Shown: positions 31,903 through 41,646, counted from the stretch's first letter. The stretch: DNA of 64,000 nt from Streptomyces kronopolitis (GCF_014646275.1 NZ_BMND01000001.1:310001-374000); one strand, 5' to 3'. A program made the numbers and translations. Notes: generated by a model not told the origin, from the letters alone.

Positions 31903-34900
31903 TCATTCTCGCCAGGCCCTGATCGGATTGCCCAGCCACCGGGTGCCGTCCGGTACGGTCTCCGCGCCCATCGCCAACGACCCCGGCCCGAGGGTGCTGC
32001 GCGCCCCGAGAGTGCTGCCGGGCAGCACGATGCCGTGCGGGCCGAGCGTGGCACCGTCGCGCAGCACCACGCCGTTCATCCTGATGATGCGGTCGTGGAA
32101 GAGGTGGGTCTGCAGCACACACCCCCGGTTGACGCTCACCCCGTCCTCCAGCGTGACCAGGTCGGCTTCCGGCAGCCAGTAGGTCTCGCACCACACCCCA
32201 CGGCCGACGGTGGCGCCCAGTCCCCGCAGCCAGAGGTTCAGCAGCGGCGTGCCCGGCACCGCCCCCACCAGCCACGGCACGGCCAGGACCTCCACGAACG
32301 TGTCGGCCAGCTCGGCCCGCCACACGAACCCGCTCCAGAGCGGGCGTTCCACCGGCCGGAACCGGCCCACCAGCAGCCATTTGGCGGCGACGGACACCCC
32401 GCAGGCGGCGCCTCCCGCGGCCAGCAGCACCGGGCCGGACAGCAGCGCCGCCACCACCACGGAGCCCTCCGTGGCCAGCCGCGCCAGCGCGGCGAGCACC
32501 AGCAGGCCGAGCGCGGCGGAGGCCAGCACCGGCAGCAGCCGGCACCCTTCGACCAGCCCGCGGCACCACAGCAACCGGGACGGCGGATCATAGGTCCGGC
32601 GATCGTCCGCGGCGTCCGCCGAGCGCGGCAGCCGCATGGGCGGCATCCCCAGGTACGAGCCGCCCTTCTTCGCCTTCTTCGGCGTCGCGGACAGCACCCC
32701 CACCAGCGACCGCGCGGGGACGGCGCGGCCCTGCGCGGTCATCCCCGAGTTGCCGAGGAAGCCCCGTTCGCCGACCTCGGCCGCCCCGATCCGCAGCCAC
32801 CCGCCGCCCAGCTGGTACGGGGCGAGCAGGGCGTCATCGGCCACGAAGGCCCCGTCGCGCACCGTGGTGAGGGTCGGCAGCGCCAGCACCGTGGAGACCT
32901 CGACGCGCCGGCCGACCGTCATGCCCAGCGTGCGCAGCCACAGCGGAGTGATGAGACCGGCGTAGAGCGGGAAGAGCGTGCCGCGGGCCAGATCCATCAG
33001 CTGGCTCACGGTCCAGGCCCGCCAGGCGACCCCACCGTGCACCGGGTGCCAGCCGGGGCGCAGACCACGGCTCAGCAGCCGCACGGCGACGACCAGCAGC
33101 GCGGCGTACACCAGCCCGTAGACCAGCGTGGCGGGCACCAGAGCGAGGAGTGCTCCGCGCACGGCCTCGGCGAGACCCGCCCCGGGGGGAACGAAGCGGC
33201 CCGCCACCGCCAGCGCCGGGATGCCCGCCAGCACCTGCAACAGCCCCAGCCCCGGGCCGCTCACCCCGTAGAGGAACGCCCACCGGGCCCGGCGCGGGAC
33301 ACGCCGCTTGGGCCACCGCCGTTCGGCCCGGCCCGTGTGGACGGCGGGCGCACCGCCCCAGCTCTGGCCGGTCGGCACCCGGCCGCCGACCACCGAACCG
33401 GGCGCGATCCGGGCCCGCTTGCCCACCCGGGCACCGGGAATCAGGGTGCTGCGGGTACCGACCACGGACCCCGAGCCGACCTTCACCGGACCTATCTGCA
33501 GCCGGTCCCCGTCCAGCCAGTAACCGGACAGGTCCACCTCCGGCTCGACGGCGCACCCGCGGCCCAGCTTGAGCATGCCGGTGACCGGCGGCAGCGAGTG
33601 CAGATCCACCTCCGGTCCGATCCGCGCGCCCAGCGCCCGGCCGTACCGGACCAGCCACGCCCCGGACAGGCCGACGGCTCCGCTGAGGTCCGCGAGCCGC
33701 TCCGCCGTCCACAGCCGCAGATGGACGTGCCCGCCGCGGGCGTAGCTGCCCGGCCGCAGCCCCCGCAGCAGCAGCCGGGCCCCGCCGGCCGCTATCGCCA
33801 GCCGGCCCGGCGGGCTGAAGAGCAGCAGACCGCCGGCCGCCACCCACCACCACGAGACCGTCGGCGCCCACGGATAACTGCCGCACCACGCCAGCACATT
33901 GCCCAGGGCCAGCAGGGCGAGCGTCCAGCGCAGCCCGACCAGGGTGAAGAGCGGGAGCAGGAGGAGCAGTTGCCCGAGCCCGGCCCGCGCCGGGACGGGC
34001 AGCACAGACCGGCCACTGCTGCCGCCCTGCGCGGAACGCTCCAGCATCCGGGCCATCTTGCGCAGGGTGGGCTGCCGGTAGACATCGCGGACGGCGGTGG
34101 CCGGGTAGCGGTCGCGGAGCAGGGTGGTGAGCCGGGCGGCGGCGAGGCTGCCGCCCCCGATCGCGAAGAAGTCGTCCTGGGCGTCGGCGACCGGCACACC
34201 GAGGATCTCGCGCCACTGCTCGGCCAGCCACGCCTCGGTGCCGTTCAAGGGCCCTGCCGGACCCGCGCCTTCGGGGTCCGGCCCGGCCGCCCCCGGCAGC
34301 GGCCAGGGCAGCGCGGCCCGGTCCACCTTGCCGGAGGTGCGGGTCGGCAGGGCGTCGACGGGGGCCAGCAACGGCACCAGGGCGGCGGGCAACCGGGCAC
34401 GCAGCAGCTCGACGGCCGTTGCCCGGTCCCAGCCCTCCCGGGTCACCACATACCCGACCAGCAGCGCATTGCCGCCGTGCGCGGTCCGCACGGCCGCGGC
34501 GGCAGCGCTCACGCCGGGCAGTGCCAGCAGCGCCGCGTCCACCTCGCCCAGCTCGATCCGCCGGCCGCCGAGCTTGACCTGTTCGTCGTTCCGCCCCAGG
34601 AAGGCCAGGCCGCCGGGCTCGGCCCGTACGAGATCGCCCGTGCGGTAGGCCCGCGGCCAGCCGAGGGACTCCAGCGGACCGTACTTCTCCTTGTCCATGT
34701 CCTCGTCCAGGTACCGCGCCAGCCCGACCCCGCCGATGACCAGCTGGCCGCTCCCGCCCATCGCGACGGGCGCCCCGGACCCGTCCACCACGGCCAGCTC
34801 CCAGCCGTCCAGCGGCAGACCGATCAGCACCGGCCCGGTACGGGTCAGGCGTGCGGCGCAGGCGACCACGGTGGCCTCCGTGGGACCGTAGGTGTTCCAG

Positions 34901-35811
34901 ACCTCCCGCCCCTCCGTGACCAGCCGCTCGGCCAGTTCGGGCGGACACGGCTCGCCACCGAACACCAGCAACCGCACCTCGTTGAGCGCCTCGACCGGCC
35001 ACAGCGCGGCGAGGGTGGGGACCGTGGACACGACGGTGATGTCCTGCTCGGCCAGCCACGGGCCCAGACCGGCGCCGTCCCGTACCCGGGATCGCGCCAC
35101 GGGCACCAGGCAGGCGCCGTGCCGCCAGGCGAGCCACATCTCCTCGCACGAGGCGTCGAAGGCCACCGAGAGACCGGCCAGCACCCGGTCACCCGGGCCG
35201 ATCGGCTCGTCCCGGAGGAAGAGCGCGGCCTCGGCGTCGACGAAGGCCGCCGCGTTGCGGTGGGTGACGGCGACGCCCTTGGGCTTCCCCGTGGAACCGG
35301 AGGTGAAGATGATCCAGGCGTCATCCGAGGGGCTCGGGCGGCGCTGACGGCCGGTGGCGCCCGCACCCGTCATCGTGAGGCTTCGCCCGGCCCCCAGGAC
35401 GGCGCTCACCCCCGCCTCCGCGAAGACCAGCTCCGCTCGCTCGTCCGGGTCCTCGGCGTCCACCGGGACGTACGCCGCCCCCGCGGCGAGCACGGCCAGA
35501 ATGCAGACGTAGAGATCATGGGTGCCGGACGGCAGCCGCACCCCGACGCGATCGCCCGCACCGATGCCGGCCGACGCCAGCTCGCGCCGCAGCCCGTCGA
35601 CCTCGGCGGCGAGTTCCCGGTAGCTCAGGGCGGTGAGTCCGTCGTCCAGGGCCGGCTCGTGCGGATGGATCAGGACGGTGGCGTCCAGCACATCCACGAG
35701 CGTCCGCGCGGCGGGAGCCATCCGCCCGCCGAACACCGCCGGAAGGCGACCGGCGCGCTCCTCGACGGGGGCCGGCTCCCGCACCACGTGCCCCGATGCC
35801 AGTTCCACCAT
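31903..35811 (-). CDS. Pls-type membrane NRPS (epsilon-poly-L-lysine synthetase-like homopolymer synthetase)
   Basis: A 1302-residue protein with the length and architecture of Pls (about 1319 residues). Adenylation domain about 35-490 (IIFTSGSTGKPKGVAVTHRN, AFDASCEEMWLAW, NTYGPTEATV, YRTGDLVR, LPTRTSGKVDR), carrier domain about 510-590 with FFAIGGGSLAAARL, then pairs of membrane segments alternating with three tandem left-handed beta-helix-like domains (hexapeptide patterns such as IGPVKVGSGSVVG). Pls-type enzymes make isopeptide homopolymers of cationic amino acids. The acidic residue after FDASC fits a basic substrate, but the amino acid is not determined. ATG at 35811 with GAGG upstream. 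A longer reading to 35994 looks non-coding. Confidence 0.87.
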   Translation of the reverse strand: MVELASGHVVREPAPVEERAGRLPAVFGGRMAPAARTLVDVLDATVLIHPHEPALDDGLTALSYRELAAEVDGLRRELASAGIGAGDRVGVRLPSGTHDLYVCILAVLAAGAAYVPVDAEDPDERAELVFAEAGVSAVLGAGRSLTMTGAGATGRQRRPSPSDDAWIIFTSGSTGKPKGVAVTHRNAAAFVDAEAALFLRDEPIGPGDRVLAGLSVAFDASCEEMWLAWRHGACLVPVARSRVRDGAGLGPWLAEQDITVVSTVPTLAALWPVEALNEVRLLVFGGEPCPPELAERLVTEGREVWNTYGPTEATVVACAARLTRTGPVLIGLPLDGWELAVVDGSGAPVAMGGSGQLVIGGVGLARYLDEDMDKEKYGPLESLGWPRAYRTGDLVRAEPGGLAFLGRNDEQVKLGGRRIELGEVDAALLALPGVSAAAAAVRTAHGGNALLVGYVVTREGWDRATAVELLRARLPAALVPLLAPVDALPTRTSGKVDRAALPWPLPGAAGPDPEGAGPAGPLNGTEAWLAEQWREILGVPVADAQDDFFAIGGGSLAAARLTTLLRDRYPATAVRDVYRQPTLRKMARMLERSAQGGSSGRSVLPVPARAGLGQLLLLLPLFTLVGLRWTLALLALGNVLAWCGSYPWAPTVSWWWVAAGGLLLFSPPGRLAIAAGGARLLLRGLRPGSYARGGHVHLRLWTAERLADLSGAVGLSGAWLVRYGRALGARIGPEVDLHSLPPVTGMLKLGRGCAVEPEVDLSGYWLDGDRLQIGPVKVGSGSVVGTRSTLIPGARVGKRARIAPGSVVGGRVPTGQSWGGAPAVHTGRAERRWPKRRVPRRARWAFLYGVSGPGLGLLQVLAGIPALAVAGRFVPPGAGLAEAVRGALLALVPATLVYGLVYAALLVVAVRLLSRGLRPGWHPVHGGVAWRAWTVSQLMDLARGTLFPLYAGLITPLWLRTLGMTVGRRVEVSTVLALPTLTTVRDGAFVADDALLAPYQLGGGWLRIGAAEVGERGFLGNSGMTAQGRAVPARSLVGVLSATPKKAKKGGSYLGMPPMRLPRSADAADDRRTYDPPSRLLWCRGLVEGCRLLPVLASAALGLLVLAALARLATEGSVVVAALLSGPVLLAAGGAACGVSVAAKWLLVGRFRPVERPLWSGFVWRAELADTFVEVLAVPWLVGAVPGTPLLNLWLRGLGATVGRGVWCETYWLPEADLVTLEDGVSVNRGCVLQTHLFHDRIIRMNGVVLRDGATLGPHGIVLPGSTLGARSTLGPGSLAMGAETVPDGTRWLGNPIRAWRE

Positions 35812-36122
35812 GCGTCCCTCGTCCCTGTTCCCCCTTCCGCCACCGAGTGGGACGGGTGGCCGGGGGCGGACAACTCCGCCGCTGCGACGCCGACCCGGCA
35901 AAAGGCACGGACCGCACGCGTGGCCCACAGGATCCACTCGTCCATCCATCCGAATATGCGGCGTCCGCCGATACGCGGCGAGCGGTGGCGGCAATAGGGT
36001 TGCTCCCCCGCGGCCGCTCCTCCGGGGACGGCCGGCGGGTCACCCATTCGGCGTCGTAGCCGTGCACCCCGTCAGCCCCCGGCCGATCCTGCTCTGGAAC
36101 CCCGGTGGAAGGAGTGGTCCCG
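35812..36122. other. 311-base divergent intergenic region before the Pls-type gene
   Basis: It should carry the Pls-operon promoter (minus) and that of the small gene at 36123 (plus). A locally A+T-richer patch at about 35940-35965 (ATCCGAATATGCGG) is the only promoter-like stretch I see. No gene. Confidence 0.5.
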
Positions 36123-36443
36123 TTGACGTCGTTGGCCGAAGACTGGCTGGCCCCTTGGGCGGCGAAGGCCCGCTCAGCCCTTGAGGGAGGCGCGCTGGCG
36201 GGCTTTCTCGTGGACCTCGCCACCACCGCCCCCGCCCTCGGACGGGACACCGCGCACACCGTCAGCCTCCCCGTGCACCCGGCCGCACGCGCACTGGGCA
36301 CCTCCCCGGAAGCCCTCACCACGGCCCTGGCCCGACTCAGCGAGGCCGGTCTGCTCACCTACTCCTTCGAGGGCGACTCCGACGCGGCACACGCCACCAT
36401 CACCCTGCTGCCCGCCGTCCCTTCCGCGGACCCCTTCGAGTAG
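36123..36443 (+). CDS. Small winged-helix-like hypothetical protein
   Basis: A 106-residue protein. The C-terminal half (HPAARALGTSPEALTTALARLSEAGLLTYSFEGDSDAAHATITLLP) reads like a winged helix: helix-turn-helix with recognition helix, then a two-stranded wing. It could be a small DNA-binding regulator, but family is not recognised. TTG at 36123 has GGAAGGAG eight bases upstream. In-frame GTGs at 36105 and 36114 would add six or three codons but overlap that signal. Unknown function. Confidence 0.6.
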   Translation: MTSLAEDWLAPWAAKARSALEGGALAGFLVDLATTAPALGRDTAHTVSLPVHPAARALGTSPEALTTALARLSEAGLLTYSFEGDSDAAHATITLLPAVPSADPFE

Positions 36444-36499
36444 CAATCGCCCGACTGTCAGGCGTGCTTATCGCAACATGGCGTCGAACGCGCTGAGGT

Positions 36500-36964
36500 G
36501 TGCGGCCACTTGGTCGGGTACCTACCCCCGTCGAGGAATACCGGCGCACCTACGAGACCAACGTGTTCGGGGTGGTGGAAGTGACCAATGCCTTCCTGCC
36601 CGCCCTGCGCCGGTCCCCGCACCCGCGCATCGTCAATGTCTCCAGTGGCACCGCGTCGCTGACCTGGAGCACACACCCCAACCCGCAATTCACCCCGGGA
36701 AGCGGTGGCGCCGCCGCCTACCGGTCGTCCAAGGCGGCCCTCAACGCCCTCACCGTCCGCTACGCCCAGACGCCGGCCGAGGACGGCATCAAGGTCAACG
36801 CGCTCGCCCCCGGCCTGCGGGCCACCGACCTCAACCCCCGGGCCGCCACGTCCGGCGGTGACCCGGCCGAGGCCGCGCGGGGCGCCCTCCGCCTGGCCCT
36901 GCTGCCGGACGACGGTCCCACCGGTGGCTTCTTCTCGTGGGACGGGACGCCCGTGCCCTGGTGA
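36500..36964 (+). pseudogene. 5'-truncated short-chain dehydrogenase remnant
   Basis: The frame encodes the second half of a classical SDR: EEYRRTYETNVFGVVEVTNAFLPALRRS, the catalytic serine in VNVSSGTASL, YRSSK and VNALAPGLRATDLN. The N-terminal Rossmann strand with the TGxxxGxG cofactor motif and the NNAG motif are absent, and the upstream 90 bases in all frames do not supply them. About 90 residues are missing compared with a normal 230-250-residue SDR. It is probably inactive; the coordinates mark the remaining open frame. Confidence 0.75.
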
Positions 36965-37043
36965 GGGGCGGTGGGGGAGCCGTCACCGGGGGGCATACCG
37001 GAGCCCGGTCCTCCGGGCACCGTCCTCCGCGAGGACTCCGTGC

Positions 37044-38138
37044 TCACTCCGGCGGGTCACTCAGGCGCACGGCCAGGGCGGCGATGTCGTCGTCCAGGCG
37101 CCCTCTGCTGTAGCGGAGGAGGTCGCGGTGGAGAGCCGCGAGCAGCTCGTGGGGCGGCGTCAGCGGTTGTTGGCGCATCCAGGCCGCCAGCGGGAAGAAG
37201 CCGCCGTCGCGGGAGCGGGCCTCGGCGATCCCGTCGGTGTAGAGAAGCAGCAGGTCACCGGGGGTGAAGTCGAAGGTGTCGATGGTGTAGTGGTCGCCGA
37301 TCAGCTCCGCGAGGTTGAGCAGCGGCGAGGGGACCGTGGGGTCGAGGGCGCGGAGTTCCCCGCTGTTCAGGAGCAGCGGCGGAGGATGTCCGCAGTTGAG
37401 GATCTCGATGCGCCGCTCCCCGTGCGGGATCTGGACGAGAAGCGCGGTGGCGAACCGCTCCATCGGCCCCTCGGGGGGAAATGCGGCGTTGTAACGGGTG
37501 CTGCTGGCATCCAGCCGGCGCGCGACGGTGACCATGTCGGCCTCGTCGTAGGCCGCCTCCCGGAAGGCATTGACGATCGCCGCGGCCGCCCCCACCGCCG
37601 GCAGCCCCTTTCCCCGCACATCACCGATGAGCAGCCTGACCCCGTATCGCGTGTCGACCACCTCGTAGAAGTCCCCGCCGATACGGGCCTCCGCCGCGGC
37701 CGCGAGATACAGCGACTCGATCTCGACGCTCGCGAAGCGCCGTGGCATCGGGCTCAGCACCACCTGCTGCGCCGCGTCCGCGACCAGCCGCACCTGGAAG
37801 AGGGTCCGCTCCCGCTGGAGCCGGACATGGCTTCCGTACGCGGCCGCCACGGTGACCGCGATGATCCCCCCGGCCGTCCACCACGTCCCCAGACCGGGGA
37901 AGACGATGCTCAGGCCGATCATGAGAAAGAGGCAGACCGTCCCCAGGAGCACGGTGGGGAGCACCGGCCACATGGCGGCGGCGAGGGCCGGAGCCGCGGG
38001 CAGAAGACGGCTGAAGGCCACCTCCGGGGGAGTGGCGTACGCCAGGCTGGCGATGACGACGGTCAGGATCACCGGCGACAGCCGCACAAGCCACCGGCCG
38101 TGGCGGCGACGGAACCGCGGCCGTCCAGACTCGATCAC
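37044..38138 (-). CDS. Membrane-anchored PP2C/SpoIIE-family phosphatase
   Basis: A 364-residue protein. Two or three hydrophobic segments in residues 15-105 (VILTVVIASLAYA, LPTVLLGTVCLFLMIGLSIVF, GGIIAVTVAAAYG) are followed by a cytoplasmic SpoIIE phosphatase domain with IGGDFYEVVDT, IGDVRGKGLPAVGAAAAIV, NCGHPPPLLL, LYTDGIAEARS and DDDIAALAVR. It would dephosphorylate an anti-anti-sigma factor under membrane control. GTG at 38138; the Shine-Dalgarno sequence is weak. Monocistronic. Confidence 0.85.
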   Translation of the reverse strand: MIESGRPRFRRRHGRWLVRLSPVILTVVIASLAYATPPEVAFSRLLPAAPALAAAMWPVLPTVLLGTVCLFLMIGLSIVFPGLGTWWTAGGIIAVTVAAAYGSHVRLQRERTLFQVRLVADAAQQVVLSPMPRRFASVEIESLYLAAAAEARIGGDFYEVVDTRYGVRLLIGDVRGKGLPAVGAAAAIVNAFREAAYDEADMVTVARRLDASSTRYNAAFPPEGPMERFATALLVQIPHGERRIEILNCGHPPPLLLNSGELRALDPTVPSPLLNLAELIGDHYTIDTFDFTPGDLLLLYTDGIAEARSRDGGFFPLAAWMRQQPLTPPHELLAALHRDLLRYSRGRLDDDIAALAVRLSDPPE

Positions 38139-38337
38139 ATTTCACAGAGTATCCATGCAAAGGGAACATAGCGCTCTGGCGACAGCGTGACGGGGGAAGC
38201 GCCCCACCCGGGCCGCCCGCCCGCCGACCAGCCCGGTCGGCGTCCTCCGGGCCCTGCCGTGCGGGGTCCGGCGCCCGGGCCCACCTGCCACCGCTCGCGC
38301 AGCGTGACCGGCGCGGGCCAAGCAACTAGATGAACGC

Positions 38338-38348
38338 TCACTCAGTGA
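38338..38348. promoter_or_regulatory. Small palindrome TCACT-C-AGTGA
   Basis: A perfect 5-1-5 palindrome within ATGAACGCTCACTCAGTGACTG, located in the 236-base gap (38139-38374) between the phosphatase start and the P450 stop. The sequence type is common in TetR-family operators. It could control the phosphatase gene, whose promoter lies here. Evidence is the symmetry only. Confidence 0.3.
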
Positions 38349-38374
38349 CTGTGACCAGCACTTGCGTAACAGCT

Positions 38375-39727
38375 CTAGGCGGCCGGGTGTGACCGGCGCG
38401 CGCGGAGCCGGACCCTTCCGCCCTGCGCCGGGATCATCGTCACGGACACCAGGCGCGCCGTCTCCGGAGGGCCGGCCGGCTCGGGGACGGCCACCGCCAG
38501 GATCTCCCGCAGAACGGTCTCGGTTTCGAGCTGGGCCAGCGACACCCCGATGCAGCGGCGCAGGCCACCGCCGAACGGAGTCAGCGAGTAGGGCACCGGG
38601 GCCGCACCCAGATGGCGCTCGGGCCGGAAGGCATCGGGCCGCGGCCACAGCTCGGGGTCGAGGTGGGTGAGCGAGAACAGTGCCGCGACGAACGCGTGCC
38701 GCGGCACCGGGTGGCCGCCCAGCTCGGTGTCGTGTGCCGCGGTACGCATGGCGTGGTGGACGGCGGGGCGCAGTCGGCCGGACTCGCTGACTGTCGCCTT
38801 GAGCAGCCGGTCCGAGCCCGCGTCGAGGTCGGCGATCAGGTCGTCGCGGGCGGCGGGATGGTGGGCGAGCAGATGGAGGGTCCAGGCGATCGTGGTCGCC
38901 GTGGTCTCGTAACCGGCCAGCACCAGACCGGTCAGCTCGTCCAGGAGCTGTGCGTCGTCCAGCCCGGCCCCGTGCTCGTCGCGGGCGTCGAGCAGCAGGG
39001 ACAGCACATCGTCGCGACGGGCGCGGTCGGGCGCGGCCCGGCGTGCGGCGATCTCCTCGCGGGTCAGGTCGCGTACGGCCGCGCGGAGCCGGCGGAAGCG
39101 GCCGCCCGGGGAGAGCGGTCCGAGGTCGCACTGCAAGGGATTGGGCAGGAACAGCACGGCGAGGTTGCCCGTGGCGACGAAGGCGTCGAGCGCGTGCCGG
39201 AAGGCGGTGGCCCGGGCCGGGACCTGCACACCGAAGACGACCCGCAGGATGATGTCGAGCGTCAGCCGCTGCGCCCAGGGGCGCACGGCCACGCCGTCGC
39301 CGGTCAGCAGGCCGGGCAGCCCGCTGCGCACAAGTTCCCGCACCCGCTCCCTCCAGCACGCGATCCGGGCGCCGTGGAAGGGCGGCAGCAGGAGCTTGCG
39401 GTGGCCCCGGTGCAGGGGTGGCGGCGTGCAGATCAGCGACCCGGCGCCGACCGCGGGCGCCAGCAGCGCGGCGGCGTCGCCGCCGGTGAACCGCGCGTGG
39501 TCGGTCAGCACCGCCCGGTTGGCCGCGGCGCCGGCCGCGCAGACGAGGGCACCGCGGTAGGGGTAGGTACGGAGCGAGAAGACCGGGCCGAACCGCCGGC
39601 GCAGCGAGCGCGCGTAGCCCTGGGGATCCAGCAGCATCCGTGCGGTCTGCACGGCGCGCGGCGCACGGGCGGCCGGTGGGAAGAGCCGGGGAGCCCACGA
39701 CGGCTCACGGGCGAACGCGACGCTCAC
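38375..39727 (-). CDS. Cytochrome P450
   Basis: A 450-residue P450. I-helix oxygen-binding motif AGYETTATTIAW, ExxR in the K-helix (SESGRLRP), PERF-like DAFRPERHL and haem loop PFGGGLRRCIGVSLAQLE with the cysteine ligand are intact. The layout (WAPRLFPPAARAPRAVQTARMLLDPQGYARSLRRRFGPVF) resembles CYP110-like enzymes that act on fatty or terpenoid substrates. GTG at 39727 is preceded by GAGGAG. It lies 53 bases downstream of the acyl-CoA oxidase-like gene on the same strand, third in an EF-hand, oxidase, P450 operon. No ferredoxin gene is adjacent. Confidence 0.88.
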   Translation of the reverse strand: MSVAFAREPSWAPRLFPPAARAPRAVQTARMLLDPQGYARSLRRRFGPVFSLRTYPYRGALVCAAGAAANRAVLTDHARFTGGDAAALLAPAVGAGSLICTPPPLHRGHRKLLLPPFHGARIACWRERVRELVRSGLPGLLTGDGVAVRPWAQRLTLDIILRVVFGVQVPARATAFRHALDAFVATGNLAVLFLPNPLQCDLGPLSPGGRFRRLRAAVRDLTREEIAARRAAPDRARRDDVLSLLLDARDEHGAGLDDAQLLDELTGLVLAGYETTATTIAWTLHLLAHHPAARDDLIADLDAGSDRLLKATVSESGRLRPAVHHAMRTAAHDTELGGHPVPRHAFVAALFSLTHLDPELWPRPDAFRPERHLGAAPVPYSLTPFGGGLRRCIGVSLAQLETETVLREILAVAVPEPAGPPETARLVSVTMIPAQGGRVRLRARRSHPAA

Positions 39728-39780
39728 GGCCGGTGGACTCCTCGGAACGGTGGACGGGGGAGGGCGAGACCGGGCCGGAC

Positions 39781-41646
39781 TCAGCCGGCCGGTGCCGGTG
39801 TCGGCAGCCAGGGTCCGGCCGGGTCGTCGTAGGCGGCGTCGTAGCCGTCGGTGGCGATGGGAGCCTGGAGAACGGCGTCCGGAATGGCGAACGCCTCCAC
39901 GAGAGTGAGGGCGTGGGGGGCCAGCGCGGCGCTGACGCGGTCGATGGCGGGGGCCAGGTCCCGGACCGCATCGGCGGTGAGGTGTCCTTCCGCCAGCAGC
40001 AACCCCGCGCAGGGCACGAGATGTTGCAGGACGAACAGCTGGAAGACCTGCGCGAGCAGGTCGCGCGTGGTGGGGTCGCCGACGCGCTCGGCGGCGGCCA
40101 GGAACGCCTGGGCGGCCCGCCGGGTGGCGTACGCGCCGACGAGGTCCACGGCCGGGTTCACCGCGTGGTTCCAGCGCTCCATCGGGTCGGCGCTGGGGCG
40201 GCTGAGGCGGCTGCGGGCGTACTGGAGGCAGTACCGCTCATGCCCGACGAGCACATCGAGCAGGAACGCGCAGTCGGTCAGCGCGCCGGTGCGCATCACG
40301 GGCGCCGGGGGCGGGCTGTAGCCGCGGCCGATCAGCATGTCGGCGCCGGCCTTCGTCCAGATGACGAGGTTGTCCCCTTCGGCGGTGATCGTGCTCTCGA
40401 TCGGCGTGAGCAGGTCGACGATGCGGTTGGCCGACAGCAGGCCCTGGGCGCCGCAGCGCTCCCGGCACTCGATCACGATGTCCCTGGCCCGCCAGGTGAT
40501 CCAGCCCTTCGCCGCCGCGACCAGAACCTCCGTTTCGGCCGACTCGGGGGCGTCCGCGCCGGCACAGCCGCGGGTGGTCTCGCGCAGCAGGAACGTCGCC
40601 GCGTAGGCGCGGGCCACGGCCCCGAGCAGCCTGGTCTGGTGGCAGCGGTAGTCGAAGACCGGCACGCCGGACCTGCTCGCCGGGGCGAAGGTGCGCCGAC
40701 GGTGGGCATAGCGCACGGCGACGGTGAGACTCGCCCGGGCCCCGCCCAACGCCGCCGCGCTCAGGCAGAGTTTGCCCGTGGTGACGCGTTGGATGGACCG
40801 CAGGAACCGTCGCCGCCGGCTGCCGAGCGTGCTGTGGAAAGCCCCTTCGGCGGTGAGGTCCGCGTGGTGGCCGGCCAGCAGCGCCGTACGCGGGAGCACG
40901 ACGCGGTCGAATGAGGTGAGGGCGTGATCGACAGCGGAACCGGGGGTCTGCGACAGGAGGCGCACCCGGATCCCGGGCAGCGGCCCGTGTGCGTCGCGCA
41001 GCGGCACGAGGAACAGGAACACGCCGCAGTCCTGCTCGCGGACGGTCAGCCGGGCCGCGACCAGGCCGCTCTTCGCCCCGCCGGCGGGGCCGGTGTTGGG
41101 CATGAACTTCTGGGCGCCACGCGAGGGGGTGTGCAGCACGAAGGTGTCGGTGTCCGGCCGGTAGGTCGCCGTGGTCTCCAACTCGGCGGCGTTGTTGCCG
41201 TAGTCGAGTTCGGTGATCAGAACCGTGCCGTAGCGTCGCAGCCGGGTGAACGGGGTGAGGTCCACCGTGCGTCCGGGGTCGAGGCGGAGCAGGCTGCCCA
41301 GGAACAGGTTGTAATGGATGGTCGCCAGAGTGGTCAGCGTGCCGTCGACCACTCCCAGCCATTCATGCAGTGATACCAGTTGGTCGATTGCGCCGACCAA
41401 TTCCTCGACGTTGTCGATCTCCTCGTTGACGACCCGTAAGCGCTCATAGGCGAGTTCGGAACGCTCTGAAGGTGACAACCCATCGCGGTAGCGGAAAACG
41501 TCCCGACCGAAAACCCTTGTCCATGGCTTGTGCAGATCGTCGAAACGCCCGCCGAAAAGGACGCCCTTCAGTATCTGCACCGGGTCCGCCGGGACGGCTG
41601 TGGTGCCAGCCGTGGCGCAGGCGCCCGTTTCCGCCACCGCGATCAT
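39781..41646 (-). CDS. Acyl-CoA oxidase/dehydrogenase-like flavoprotein
   Basis: A 621-residue protein with acyl-CoA oxidase organisation: N-terminal helical domain, beta domain with TELDYGNNAAELETTATYRPDTDTFVLHTPSRGAQKF (the T-x-x-G-x-N / E-T-T-A pattern), and C-terminal helical domains. Peroxisomal-type oxidases are of this length, longer than acyl-CoA dehydrogenases (about 380). It would oxidise an acyl thioester to the enoyl form with FAD. ATG at 41646 chosen; TTG two codons earlier is possible, and neither has a strong ribosome-binding site, so translation may couple to the EF-hand gene 18 bases upstream. Substrate unknown. Confidence 0.82.
   Translation of the reverse strand: MIAVAETGACATAGTTAVPADPVQILKGVLFGGRFDDLHKPWTRVFGRDVFRYRDGLSPSERSELAYERLRVVNEEIDNVEELVGAIDQLVSLHEWLGVVDGTLTTLATIHYNLFLGSLLRLDPGRTVDLTPFTRLRRYGTVLITELDYGNNAAELETTATYRPDTDTFVLHTPSRGAQKFMPNTGPAGGAKSGLVAARLTVREQDCGVFLFLVPLRDAHGPLPGIRVRLLSQTPGSAVDHALTSFDRVVLPRTALLAGHHADLTAEGAFHSTLGSRRRRFLRSIQRVTTGKLCLSAAALGGARASLTVAVRYAHRRRTFAPASRSGVPVFDYRCHQTRLLGAVARAYAATFLLRETTRGCAGADAPESAETEVLVAAAKGWITWRARDIVIECRERCGAQGLLSANRIVDLLTPIESTITAEGDNLVIWTKAGADMLIGRGYSPPPAPVMRTGALTDCAFLLDVLVGHERYCLQYARSRLSRPSADPMERWNHAVNPAVDLVGAYATRRAAQAFLAAAERVGDPTTRDLLAQVFQLFVLQHLVPCAGLLLAEGHLTADAVRDLAPAIDRVSAALAPHALTLVEAFAIPDAVLQAPIATDGYDAAYDDPAGPWLPTPAPAG

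Noticed and set aside
31792..35997. 1401-codon plus-strand frame opposite the Pls-type gene
   Set aside because: Antisense artefact of high GC: repetitive Gly/Gln/His/Arg composition, no motifs, while the minus strand encodes a full adenylation enzyme.
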